This document shows, piece by piece, positions 7,256 to 15,063 of a DNA stretch of 64,000 bases. The notes under the pieces were generated by a model, which searched no databases, was not told where the DNA came from, and was given only the letters and a program-made list of their open reading frames with translations. Within the stretch, counting starts at the first letter, position 1, and every line of letters starts with the position of its first letter. The DNA is from Bosea vaviloviae (GTDB lineage Bacteria; Pseudomonadota; Alphaproteobacteria; Rhizobiales; Beijerinckiaceae), in contig NZ_CP017147.1 of the NCBI RefSeq assembly GCF_001741865.1, forward strand, positions 1,913,001 to 1,977,000, in the 5' to 3' direction. The position numbers and the translations under genes are program-made.

Positions 7256-8383
7256 ATGGCCGGCATACGCATCGAGCACGTCACGAAATCCTATGGCGGG
7301 CTCACCGTTCTCAAGGACTTTTCCCTCGATATCGCCGATGGCGAGTTCGTCGTCCTGGTCGGCCCCTCCGGTTGCGGCAAATCGACCATGCTCAAGATCC
7401 TCGCCGGGCTCGAGGAGGCCTCCTCCGGCAAGGTCTCGATCGGCGAGCGCGACGTCACCGACCTCGCGCCGGGCGACCGCGACATTGCCATGGTCTTCCA
7501 GAACTACGCGCTCTATCCGCATCTGACGGTGCGCAAAAATATGGGCTTCGGCCTGAAGATGCGCGGCACGGAAGCCGGCGAGATCGACCGGCGCGTCACC
7601 GAGGCCGCGAAAATCCTCGGCATCGACCATCTGCTCGACCGGCGGCCGCGTGCATTGTCGGGCGGCCAGCGCCAGCGCGTCGCGCTCGGGCGCGCCATCG
7701 TGCGCGAGCCGCTCGCCTTCCTGATGGACGAGCCGCTTTCCAATCTCGACGCCAAATTGCGCGTCCATACCCGCGCCGAGATCAGCGCCCTGCACAAGCG
7801 CCTGCGCGTCACCACCATCTATGTCACCCATGACCAGACCGAAGCCATGACGATGGCCGACCGCATCGTCATCATGAAGGATGGCGAGATCCAGCAGATC
7901 GCCCATCCCGACACGATGTTCCGCGAGCCGGCCAACCTCTTCGTCGCCGGCTTCATCGGCTCGCCGGGGATGAATTTCCTGCAGTCTCCGGTGACTGCGG
8001 CCGGGACTGGCGCCCAGGCCCGTCTCTTCGGCCAGGAGGTGCCATTGCCGGTGGCTGACGCCTCGGCTCTCGCGGGCCGGAATGTCGTCCTCGGTCTGCG
8101 GCCGGAACATATCTCGGCTGGGCCGGGCCCGGTCAGCTTCGAGGTCCAGCCGCGGCTGATCGAAAGCCTCGGCAGCGAGCAATATGTCTATGTCGACCTG
8201 CCGCCGGAAAACCGGGTCGGGCAGGCGCCGCATGCGGCCGCCGAGGAGGATGGCCGTGGCAATGCGCTGATCGCGCGATTGATCAATCCCGATGGCCGGC
8301 CGCTCGCCGAGCGCTTGACGCTCTCCTTCGATCCGGCCCGGCTGCACGTCTTCGACGCGGTGACGCAGGAGGCGATCCGGTGA
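7256..8383 (+). CDS. Sugar ABC transporter ATP-binding protein (MalK/UgpC type)
   Basis: ABC ATPase of 375 residues with Walker A GPSGCGKST (36-44), Q-loop VFQNYALYPH, signature LSGGQRQRV (about 134-142) and Walker B FLMDEP. The extra C-terminal region (about 240-375) matches the regulatory TOBE/OB domain of the MalK class. It energises the two permeases just upstream. Its stop overlaps the GTG start of the next gene (GTGA). Proteins of this class sometimes serve several transporters, relevant because two peptide-type systems in this window lack an ATPase, though those normally need a different class. Confidence 0.92.
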   Translation: MAGIRIEHVTKSYGGLTVLKDFSLDIADGEFVVLVGPSGCGKSTMLKILAGLEEASSGKVSIGERDVTDLAPGDRDIAMVFQNYALYPHLTVRKNMGFGLKMRGTEAGEIDRRVTEAAKILGIDHLLDRRPRALSGGQRQRVALGRAIVREPLAFLMDEPLSNLDAKLRVHTRAEISALHKRLRVTTIYVTHDQTEAMTMADRIVIMKDGEIQQIAHPDTMFREPANLFVAGFIGSPGMNFLQSPVTAAGTGAQARLFGQEVPLPVADASALAGRNVVLGLRPEHISAGPGPVSFEVQPRLIESLGSEQYVYVDLPPENRVGQAPHAAAEEDGRGNALIARLINPDGRPLAERLTLSFDPARLHVFDAVTQEAIR

Positions 8384-9372
8384 CCGCCGCGGCGCGCATC
8401 CTCGTCACCGGCAGCGCCGGCCGCGTCGGCTCGAAAGTGGTCCGCCGCCTGCTCGATGCCGGCCGCGCGGTCGCGGGCTTCGATCTGCGCCCGGCCGGAA
8501 TCGAGCACCCCGCCTATCGCGAAGTGCTCGGCCGCTTCGACGACCGGACCGCAGCCATGGACGCGGTGAGTGACGCTGACGCCATCCTCCATCTCGGTGC
8601 CTTCATGTCCTGGCTGCCGACTGACGGCGACAGGCTGTTCCGCGCCAATGTCGAGGGCACGCGCGTGCTGCTGGAGGAGGCCGCGCGCGTAAAATCGCGT
8701 CGCCTCGTCTTCGCCAGCTCCGGCGAGGTCTATCCCGAGAACGTCCCGGACTATCTGCCGCTCGACGAAGATCACCCGCTGAAGCCGCGCTCGCCCTATG
8801 GTTTGACCAAGCTCCTGGGCGAGGAGCTCGTGCGCTTCTTCGAGCGCACCAGCGATATGCCTGCGACGATCCTGCGCTTTTCGCATACGCAGGATGCGGC
8901 CGAATTGCTCGATCCGGAAAGCGTCTTCTCCGGTCCGCGTTTCTTCCTGCATCCAAAAATCCGGCAGCAGGAGGGCTTCGGTAACACGGCCGCAGTCGCC
9001 TTGTTGAAGCAGGCCGATGATGGCCGCGAGGCGCTCGTGCTGTCGCGCAACGAGTCGGGCCGCCCCTTCCAGATGCACATCACCGACACCCGCGACATGG
9101 TGGACGGCATCCTGCTCGCGCTCGACCATCAGGCGGCGGCCGGCCGGACCTATAATCTCGGCGCGGCCGAGCCCGTCGACTTCGCCGCGGCCTTGCCGGG
9201 GATGGCGGAGTTGACGGGGCTTCCCCTGAAGACCATCGACCTGCCGGGCAACGGCGTCTTCTATCGGACGTCGAACGCCAGGATTCGGACTGAACTGGGA
9301 TATGAACCGCGATGGACGTTCGACCGGATGATCGAAGAGGCGGCACAGGCCTGGGCGAAGCGCCGGTCCTGA
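8380..9372 (+). CDS. NAD-dependent epimerase/dehydratase family protein
   Basis: Extended SDR-fold protein of 330 residues. The nucleotide-binding motif TGSAGRVG is at 10-17, and the catalytic Ser113/114, Tyr140 and Lys144 (SPYGLTK) are all present. In sugar-acid operons such proteins can oxidise a uronate or aldose to its lactone or epimerise a nucleotide sugar; uronate dehydrogenases are shorter (about 265 residues), so the exact reaction is open. The GTG start overlaps the stop of the ATPase gene. The 3' end overlaps the next gene by 61 bases, which suggests translational coupling. Confidence 0.8.
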   Translation: MTAAARILVTGSAGRVGSKVVRRLLDAGRAVAGFDLRPAGIEHPAYREVLGRFDDRTAAMDAVSDADAILHLGAFMSWLPTDGDRLFRANVEGTRVLLEEAARVKSRRLVFASSGEVYPENVPDYLPLDEDHPLKPRSPYGLTKLLGEELVRFFERTSDMPATILRFSHTQDAAELLDPESVFSGPRFFLHPKIRQQEGFGNTAAVALLKQADDGREALVLSRNESGRPFQMHITDTRDMVDGILLALDHQAAAGRTYNLGAAEPVDFAAALPGMAELTGLPLKTIDLPGNGVFYRTSNARIRTELGYEPRWTFDRMIEEAAQAWAKRRS

Positions 9373-11060
9373 AACCGGACGAGCGCGACGTTCCCACCGG
9401 CGCAGCCGCCCTCGCCAAGGGCCTCTATCTGCTCGACGTGATCGGGGAGGCGCCTTCGCCGCCGCGTTTCAAGGACCTTCAGGCTGCGACCGGCCTGCCC
9501 AAGGGCACGCTCGCGCGCCTGCTCAACACGCTGGTGCTGTTCCGGCTCATCCGCCAGGAGGACAGCGACAACAGCTATCGGCTCGGGCACCGGCTGTTCG
9601 AGCTGGCGCACCGTGTCTGGGAATCCTTCGATCTGCGCGGCGCGGCCGCTCCCGTGCTCGAACGCCTCGCCGACGAGACCCGCGAGACGGCAGCGCTCTG
9701 CGCGATCGACAATGACGAGGCGCTCTATATCGACCAGCGCAGCCGCGGCGGCGCCTATGGCTTCCGCATCGAGATCGGCCGGCGCGCGCCGCTGCATTGC
9801 ACGGCCGGCGGCAAGGCCCTGCTCGCCTTCGCCCAGCCGCACGAGCAGCGCGCCATCTTCGACCGGATCAAGCTCGAGCGCTTCACCGACGCCAGCTTCA
9901 CGCAGGAGGACGCGCTCCTCGCCGATCTCGCTCTGGCGCGGGCGCGCGGCTATGCGGTCTCGCTCGAGGAGCATGTCGCGGGTGTCTCCTCGGTCGCCGC
10001 GCCGATCTTCGACCACACCGGCCGTGCGGTCGCGGCGATCGGCGTGTTCGGGCCGAGTTCGCGCCTGACCAGCGAGCGCCTCCACGTCACCGGGCGTGAC
10101 CTGATGGCTGCCGGCCGGCAGATTTCCGGCAATGTCGGCGCCACGCCGATGAACATCACGCCGAGCACGCGCTCGGGCCGCGCCACCGATCCGCAGGTCG
10201 AATGCGTGCTGCCCTGGGGGGCGCATCTGGCGGAAGGCCCGGTCTGGTCGGCGCGGGAGAAGCGGCTCTACTGGGTCGATATCCTCGCCCCCTCGGTCAA
10301 CCGCTTCGACCCCGCGACGCGGGCCAATGAGGAGGTCATGCTGCCGCGGCTGGTCAGCGCCGTGGTCGAGCGCCGCGGCGGCGGCTTGGCCGCCCTGACG
10401 CAGGACGGGCTCGAGGCTTTCGACTTCGCCAGCGGCGCGCTGAGCCCCCTGGTCGATCCGGAGGCCGAGATTCCCGACAACCGTTTCAATGACGGCAAAT
10501 GCGACCGACGGGGCCGGCTCTGGGCCGGAACGATGCGGCTCGACGCCAGCCGCACCAGCGGCTCGCTTTATGCGATCGCGCCCGATCTCACCTGGGAGCG
10601 CCGGGAAAGCGGCCTGACCGTCGCCAACGGCCTCGACTGGAGCCCGGACGGGCGGACCTTCTATTTCGCCGATTCCGCGCCGGGCCGCATCTATGCCTAT
10701 GATTTCGAGATGGAGACGGGCCGGCTCGCGCGACGCCGCATCTTCGCCGAGATCGATGCCACCATCGGCCGCCCCGATGGGCTTGCCGTCGACAGCGAAG
10801 GCTTCGTCTGGTGTGCTGTCTGGGACGGCTGGTGCTTGCACCGCTACGCGCCGAATGGCGCGCTGGCGCGCGAGGTCCGCCTGCCCGTACCGCGCCCGAC
10901 CAGCATCGCCTTTGGCGGCGGCGATCTGAAGACGCTGTTCATCACCAGCGCCCGCGTCCGCTTGCCGTCGCGCATCCTGGCGGAGGCGCCCTTCTCCGGC
11001 GGCCTGTTCACGCTGCCGGTCGATGTTGCCGGCCTGCCGGCCTCGGAATTCGCAGCATGA
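9312..11060 (+). CDS. IclR-type regulator fused to SMP-30/gluconolactonase
   Basis: A single open frame of 582 codons with two recognisable halves. Residues about 28-275 are an IclR regulator: winged HTH (LQAATGLPKGTLARLLNTLV, about 58-77) and the effector-binding GAF-like domain. Residues about 295-575 are an SMP-30 six-bladed lactonase with the metal residues Glu308 (AEGPVW), Asn439 (ANGLDW) and Asp489 (RPDGLAVD) and substrate-loop Asn393 (RFNDGKCD). Both halves look intact. An internal ATG at Met280 (10149) might also give the lactonase alone. The start at 9312 lies inside the preceding gene and has a weak ribosome site. The likely role is a regulator that opens the pathway lactone, or a tethered enzyme-regulator pair. 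Confidence 0.85.
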   Translation: MDVRPDDRRGGTGLGEAPVLKPDERDVPTGAAALAKGLYLLDVIGEAPSPPRFKDLQAATGLPKGTLARLLNTLVLFRLIRQEDSDNSYRLGHRLFELAHRVWESFDLRGAAAPVLERLADETRETAALCAIDNDEALYIDQRSRGGAYGFRIEIGRRAPLHCTAGGKALLAFAQPHEQRAIFDRIKLERFTDASFTQEDALLADLALARARGYAVSLEEHVAGVSSVAAPIFDHTGRAVAAIGVFGPSSRLTSERLHVTGRDLMAAGRQISGNVGATPMNITPSTRSGRATDPQVECVLPWGAHLAEGPVWSAREKRLYWVDILAPSVNRFDPATRANEEVMLPRLVSAVVERRGGGLAALTQDGLEAFDFASGALSPLVDPEAEIPDNRFNDGKCDRRGRLWAGTMRLDASRTSGSLYAIAPDLTWERRESGLTVANGLDWSPDGRTFYFADSAPGRIYAYDFEMETGRLARRRIFAEIDATIGRPDGLAVDSEGFVWCAVWDGWCLHRYAPNGALAREVRLPVPRPTSIAFGGGDLKTLFITSARVRLPSRILAEAPFSGGLFTLPVDVAGLPASEFAA

Positions 11061-11821
11061 GCGCGGAGGCGGTCTATCCCGATCTCGCCGGCCGCGCTGC
11101 GCTCGTTACCGGCGGGGCCGACGGGATCGGCCGGGCGATCGTCGCGGCGCTTATTCGCCAGAAAGCCAGGGTCGCCTTTCTCGACCTGGATCGCGAGCGC
11201 GGCGAAGCCCTGGCGGCGGAGCTGACCGAGGCCGGCGGAACGGTCTCGTTCCAGCCCGTCGATCTGCGCGACATCGCCGCGACGCAAGCCGCGATCACGG
11301 TGGCGCGCGAGGTCTGCGGCCCTTTCTCGATCGGCGTCAACAATGCCGGCCATGACGAGCGTCACGCCTTCGAGACCGTGACATCAGACTATTGGGATGA
11401 TCGTTTCGCAGTGAATCTGCGCCCGATGATGTTCGTCGCCCAGGCGCTTGCTCCCGATATGCGCGCGCTTGGCGGTGGCGCATTGATCAATCTAAGCTCG
11501 ACCTCGTGGATGAAGGGATCTCCCCACATGATCGCTTACACGACCGCGAAATCAGCCGTGCTCGGCTTCACCCGCTCGCTGGCGCGGGCGCTGGGGTCGG
11601 ATGGCATCCGGGTCAACTGCGTCACGCCCGGCTGGGTGATGACCGAGCGCCAGCGCACGCGTTGGGTCACGCCGGACAAGTGGGACGCCGCCCAGCAGGC
11701 GCAGGCGATCAAGGGCGAGATCCTGCCGGAGGATATCGCGGCGATGGTTCTCTTCCTCGCATCGGACGCCGCGCGCATGTGCACCGGCCAGAACTTCATC
11801 GTCGATGCCGGTACGGTCTGA
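11057..11821 (+). CDS. Short-chain dehydrogenase/reductase
   Basis: Classical SDR of 254 residues, starting at the ATG that overlaps the previous stop (ATGA). Cofactor motif TGGADGIG is at 18-25, structural NNAG at 95-98, Asn120, and the catalytic Ser148 region, Tyr161 and Lys165 (YTTAK). The C-terminal motif (GQNFIVDAGTV) is typical of the family. Asp44 and Asp46 after the second strand (FLDLD) favour NAD over NADP. It probably oxidises a sugar hydroxyl in the pathway encoded around it; the substrate is not known. Confidence 0.88.
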   Translation: MSAEAVYPDLAGRAALVTGGADGIGRAIVAALIRQKARVAFLDLDRERGEALAAELTEAGGTVSFQPVDLRDIAATQAAITVAREVCGPFSIGVNNAGHDERHAFETVTSDYWDDRFAVNLRPMMFVAQALAPDMRALGGGALINLSSTSWMKGSPHMIAYTTAKSAVLGFTRSLARALGSDGIRVNCVTPGWVMTERQRTRWVTPDKWDAAQQAQAIKGEILPEDIAAMVLFLASDAARMCTGQNFIVDAGTV

Positions 11822-11825
11822 CGCG

Positions 11826-13250
11826 ATGTCCCCGCTCGCCGAGCTCGCCGGGAGGCTCGACACGTCCTGTGTGCTGGCCGCGCCCGAGGAGATGGCGCCG
11901 TTCCTCACAGACTGGCGCGGCCGCAGGCACGGCCGCGCCCTGGCGGTCCTGCGCCCGCGCTCCGTCGCGGATGTCTCGACGATCCTGCGCTGGGCGACAG
12001 TGACGCGCACGCCAATCGTGCCGCAAGGCGGCAACACCGGCCTGTCCGGCGGCGCCACGCCCGATGAGAGCGGCCGTTGCGCCGTGCTCTCGCTGGGCCG
12101 CCTCAACCGCATCCGCTCGGTCGACACGGAAGGCGACAGCGTGATCGCGGAGGCAGGCTGCGTGCTGGCGCAGCTTCAGCAGGAGGCGGCAAAGGCCGAT
12201 CGGCTGTTTCCCCTGAGCCTGGGCAGCGAGGGCTCCTGCCAGGTCGGCGGCATCGTCGCCACCAATGCCGGCGGCATCAATGTGATCCGCTACGGCACGG
12301 TGCGCGACCTTGTGCTCGGTCTCGAATATGTGCGCGCCGACGGCGCCGTGATCCACGGCCTGAAGCCGCTGCGCAAGGACAATGCCGGCTATAGGCTGCG
12401 CGAACTGCTGATCGGCTCGGAAGGCACTCTGGCCGTCATCACCGCGGCATCGTTCAGGCTCTTCGCCCGACTGAGGGCGAGCGCGACCGCGCTCTGCGGA
12501 ATCCCGAATCCGACCGCCGCGATCCGGCTGCTGACGATGCTGCGCGAGATTGCCGGCGAGCGAATCTCGAGTTTCGAATTGATGTGCGACGCCGAAATGG
12601 GCCTGACGCTCGATCTCCTCGGCGGGGCGGCGCTCCCGTTCCACGACCGCCACCCCTGGTATGTCTTCATCGAGATCGCCGACAGCGCGCCCGATGCCGC
12701 CATGGAACAGGTCCTGACGCGCGCGCTGGCGCTCGCTTCCGATGCCGCTGTGCTGAGCGATGCGGTCGTCGCGCAGAGCGGCGCTCAGGCCAAGGCGCTC
12801 TGGCATCTGCGTTTCGCCGTCTCGGAAGCCAACAAGCGCGCCGGCCCGGGCGTCTCGCATGACACCAGCGTCGCGACTGCGGATGTTCCCCGCTTCATCG
12901 CAGCGGTGCAGGGTGCAGCGGCGGAGCGCTTCCCGACCGCGCAGCCCCTCTTCGTCGGACATGTCGGGGACGGCAACATCCACGTCATTCTGCTGTTCCG
13001 GGAGGCTCAGTTCCGGGATGAGGCGATCTTCGCAGGTGTCGCTGCGAGCGTGAATGCCTGTATCTTCGAGATCGTCAGCCAGTTCGGCGGGAGCATCACG
13101 GCCGAGCATGGCGTCGGCCGCTCGCTTGTCGGCGCCTTGCGCCGGGCCGCCCAGCCCGAGACGCTCGAACTCATGGCCGGGATCAAGAACGCCTTCGATC
13201 CGCTCGGCATCCTGAACCCGGGCGCGGTCCTGGAGCCGGATGATGTCTGA
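11826..13250 (+). CDS. FAD-linked 2-hydroxyacid dehydrogenase (GlcD / D-2-hydroxyglutarate dehydrogenase type)
   Basis: About 474 residues. The FAD-binding type 4 domain shows PQGGNTGLSGG (66-76) and LGSEGSCQVGG; the C-terminal FAD-oxidase domain shows VGHVGDGNIH and ITAEHGVG. Such enzymes oxidise D-lactate, glycolate or D-2-hydroxyglutarate and pass electrons to quinone or an ETF. As last gene of the operon it may oxidise a hydroxyacid released by aldol cleavage. An in-frame ATG at 11805 would overlap the SDR gene by 17 bases; 11826 is preferred. The final codons (EPDDV and stop) lie inside a palindromic repeat whose other copies are intergenic. Confidence 0.88.
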   Translation: MSPLAELAGRLDTSCVLAAPEEMAPFLTDWRGRRHGRALAVLRPRSVADVSTILRWATVTRTPIVPQGGNTGLSGGATPDESGRCAVLSLGRLNRIRSVDTEGDSVIAEAGCVLAQLQQEAAKADRLFPLSLGSEGSCQVGGIVATNAGGINVIRYGTVRDLVLGLEYVRADGAVIHGLKPLRKDNAGYRLRELLIGSEGTLAVITAASFRLFARLRASATALCGIPNPTAAIRLLTMLREIAGERISSFELMCDAEMGLTLDLLGGAALPFHDRHPWYVFIEIADSAPDAAMEQVLTRALALASDAAVLSDAVVAQSGAQAKALWHLRFAVSEANKRAGPGVSHDTSVATADVPRFIAAVQGAAAERFPTAQPLFVGHVGDGNIHVILLFREAQFRDEAIFAGVAASVNACIFEIVSQFGGSITAEHGVGRSLVGALRRAAQPETLELMAGIKNAFDPLGILNPGAVLEPDDV

Positions 13251-13332
13251 TGGGACCACCAAGTGATCTCATCTGAGTGATCCCATCTGAAATCTGAATC
13301 CGTCTCTCATCCAAAAGTGAGAGCAGGATGCG
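13234..13332 (+). repeat. GATGGG...CCCATCTGA / GAGAGCAGGAT repeat, partly degenerate
   Basis: Begins AGCCGGATGATGTC inside the last codons of the FAD-dehydrogenase gene and continues through CCCATCTGAAATCTGAATCC and TCTCTCATCC. The same order of blocks occurs at 32541-32667 and 35027-35151, where the full right-hand hairpin AGAGCAGGAT...ATCCTGCTCT with inner GCGAAAAA/TTTTTCGC follows. Here the right part is truncated after GAGAGCAGGATGCG. Confidence 0.75.
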
Positions 13333-13357
13333 CCGCCATCCTGATGCCGTCATGCGA

Positions 13358-13386
13358 AAACCCGCTGCGGATCCCGCAGCGGGTTT
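13358..13386. terminator. Bidirectional terminator between convergent genes
   Basis: A 13-bp perfect stem AAACCCGCTGCGG / CCGCAGCGGGTTT with a three-base loop. It lies between the plus-strand sugar-acid operon and the minus-strand GNAT unit, whose last stop is at 13391. T-rich ends on both strands fit termination in both directions. Confidence 0.75.
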
Positions 13387-13390
13387 CGCG

Positions 13391-13606
13391 TCACATCAAT
13401 CTGGCCGCACGTCCGCTCAGAGAGGCGACCTCGCCTCTCAGGATCATCTTGCTGGCAAGCAGCTCCCCCTTCGCCAGGCCCAACAGGGCGGTTGCAACCG
13501 CGCTCACCTTGACGGCCTCCTCGATGAGATATTCGGTCATCCCGATCATCGCATCGATGTCGGCCTCGGAGATCGCTGTCGGCTGCGTGATGTCAGTCGG
13601 CGCCAT
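13391..13606 (-). CDS. Small protein of 71 residues, partner of the tandem-GNAT protein
   Basis: I do not recognise a family. The sequence opens with a polar segment (MAPTDITQPTAISEADID) and continues in a mostly helical pattern (MIGMTEYLIEEAVK, VSAVATALLGLAKGELLASK) without a signal peptide or cysteines. Its ATG lies 14 bases inside the end of the upstream gene, so the two are almost certainly translated together. CTCCTTGT on the plus strand at 13613 gives a good ribosome site (AAGGAG). A strong terminator follows its stop. The tight overlap argues for a functional partner. Confidence 0.7.
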   Translation of the reverse strand: MAPTDITQPTAISEADIDAMIGMTEYLIEEAVKVSAVATALLGLAKGELLASKMILRGEVASLSGRAARLM

Positions 13607-14978
13607 CGTTCACTCCTTGTAGTCGTCCGTAGATCAGAGGTGGCCAGGAGTCCTTCCCGCAGGTTGGGGACTCCCCGTAGAAAGGGTTGACGCAGCCAGG
13701 GATATCCTTGTCGGGATAGAGCGTGGTCGGGCTCACACCCGGGATCCATTCGCCGGAGCCGAGGGATTTGTCAGGGAGATCTGGGGTCTCCGCATTGGCT
13801 TCCAGCGGGCCGGGACGGTCCCATTGGCCTTCCGGCCGGACGAGCACCGCGGCGCCCGAATCGGGCGTAAGCCGCCAGTCTGACGGCTCGGTGACGAGGT
13901 CCATCTCGTAATAGACCTCGTCGGTCAGATAGGAGAGGCCGGCGCCAGGGCGCCGCTTGAAGCCGAAGCGCTCCCAGATCTTCGAGACCGGGAAGGCGGC
14001 CTGCCCGTAGAAGCGCCGATAGCCCTTGTCCTGGCCGAAGGCGAGCGCCGCCCGCACGAGATCGAGCGCCAAACCGCCACGGCAGCGCGGCAGCACCGCG
14101 AGCCGCTCGATCTTGATGAAGTCGGCCCAGTAGCGCAGCCGGATGCAGCCGGCGGGCTCGTCCCCGACATAGCCGAGCAGATGCGTCGCCGTGTAGTCGT
14201 TGCCGTCGACATCCTCGGCATAAGGAATGCTCCGGTCCTCGACATAGGCGGCCCCGCGAATCGCGATGCATTTGAGCAGGTCGTCGGCCGAGTGCACGAC
14301 GGTGACGGAGGTCTTCTTTGTGCCGGCGTTCAGGCCGGGCATGAAGTTGTCATAGGGCTTGCGGCCGGCGACCGGGTCGGGCAGGGCGCAGCTCATCAGT
14401 TGGTAGGATTTCAGCCCGTCATAGGCCGCGCCCATGACGAAGCCCATCTTCTCGAAGAAAGTCTGCGCCTTTGTGTTCGCCGGCTTGCAGAAGATCGGGA
14501 GGCCCCGGTTCTTGTCGCTGGTCATGCGCTCCATCACGAGCGAGATACCGCCGCCCTGGCCCTCCGGGAGGTAGATGAACCAGAAGTAGAGCACGGCGGC
14601 GCGTTCGCTCGGCCGGCAGATGAACTTCAGATCGGGGTTGGCGGTGTCCAGTGCGCCGGTGAAGAGCGCGCGCGCGCCGGCCTGATTCAGCGGCAGATGC
14701 GCTAGGATGCCGATCGGTGTGGCCTTGGGGTCGTCAGACCAGCCGCGCGAGAAAGCCGAAATTGTATCGGGATTATGCTGAAACACGTTCATAACCCGAT
14801 CGAGCGTTGACAGGCCGGGTATATCGGCGCTTGCCATTCTCATCGAATAGTCGATGATTCTTTTTGTCGGGCTGAACGTCGTGTATCCACGCCCGTATTT
14901 CGTGTAGTCGAGCGTGCGGAAATTGCGCTGAGTTTGCGCAATATTAAAGTGCTCCTTCAGCGAATAGTGGAATCCCAT
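13593..14978 (-). CDS. Tandem GNAT-fold protein, acyl-homoserine-lactone-synthase-like second domain
   Basis: 461 residues with two GNAT-like halves. The first (about 85-205) is degenerate but keeps a C-terminal GNAT pattern (AQTFFEKMGFVMG, 171-183). The second (about 225-362) is a better match: RGAAYVEDRSIPYAEDVDGN (241-260), HLLGYVGDEPAGCIRLRY, IERLAVLPRCRG (acyl-CoA/pyrophosphate loop) and KIWERFGF. This layout resembles N-acyl amino-acid or acyl-homoserine-lactone synthases, known family features, but the exact donor and acceptor are unknown. The last 95 residues are proline-rich and unassigned. Divergent from a LysR gene and overlapping a 71-residue gene. Confidence 0.75.
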   Translation of the reverse strand: MGFHYSLKEHFNIAQTQRNFRTLDYTKYGRGYTTFSPTKRIIDYSMRMASADIPGLSTLDRVMNVFQHNPDTISAFSRGWSDDPKATPIGILAHLPLNQAGARALFTGALDTANPDLKFICRPSERAAVLYFWFIYLPEGQGGGISLVMERMTSDKNRGLPIFCKPANTKAQTFFEKMGFVMGAAYDGLKSYQLMSCALPDPVAGRKPYDNFMPGLNAGTKKTSVTVVHSADDLLKCIAIRGAAYVEDRSIPYAEDVDGNDYTATHLLGYVGDEPAGCIRLRYWADFIKIERLAVLPRCRGGLALDLVRAALAFGQDKGYRRFYGQAAFPVSKIWERFGFKRRPGAGLSYLTDEVYYEMDLVTEPSDWRLTPDSGAAVLVRPEGQWDRPGPLEANAETPDLPDKSLGSGEWIPGVSPTTLYPDKDIPGCVNPFYGESPTCGKDSWPPLIYGRLQGVNDGAD

Positions 14979-15018
14979 GACGCAAATCCTTCTGGGTACG
15001 AGAAACTAGGTACGCAAC

Positions 15019-15035
15019 AAGGTTAGGTTAACCTT
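15019..15035. promoter_or_regulatory. Inverted repeat in the divergent GNAT/LysR promoter
   Basis: AAGGTTA (15019-15025) and TAACCTT (15029-15035) are exact inverted copies with a three-base spacer. It sits in the 85 bases between the starts of the GNAT and LysR genes, where a LysR-type regulator normally binds. Two direct GGTACG copies lie beside it (14995 and 15009 area). The regulator-site link is inferred. Confidence 0.5.
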
Positions 15036-15063
15036 AATCTCTGGAGTCGGGGATAAGTCGAAA

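Noticed and set aside
6470..8347. Minus-strand open frame of 625 codons across a permease and the ATPase gene
   Set aside because: Spans two real genes on the other strand; no domain and no start signal.
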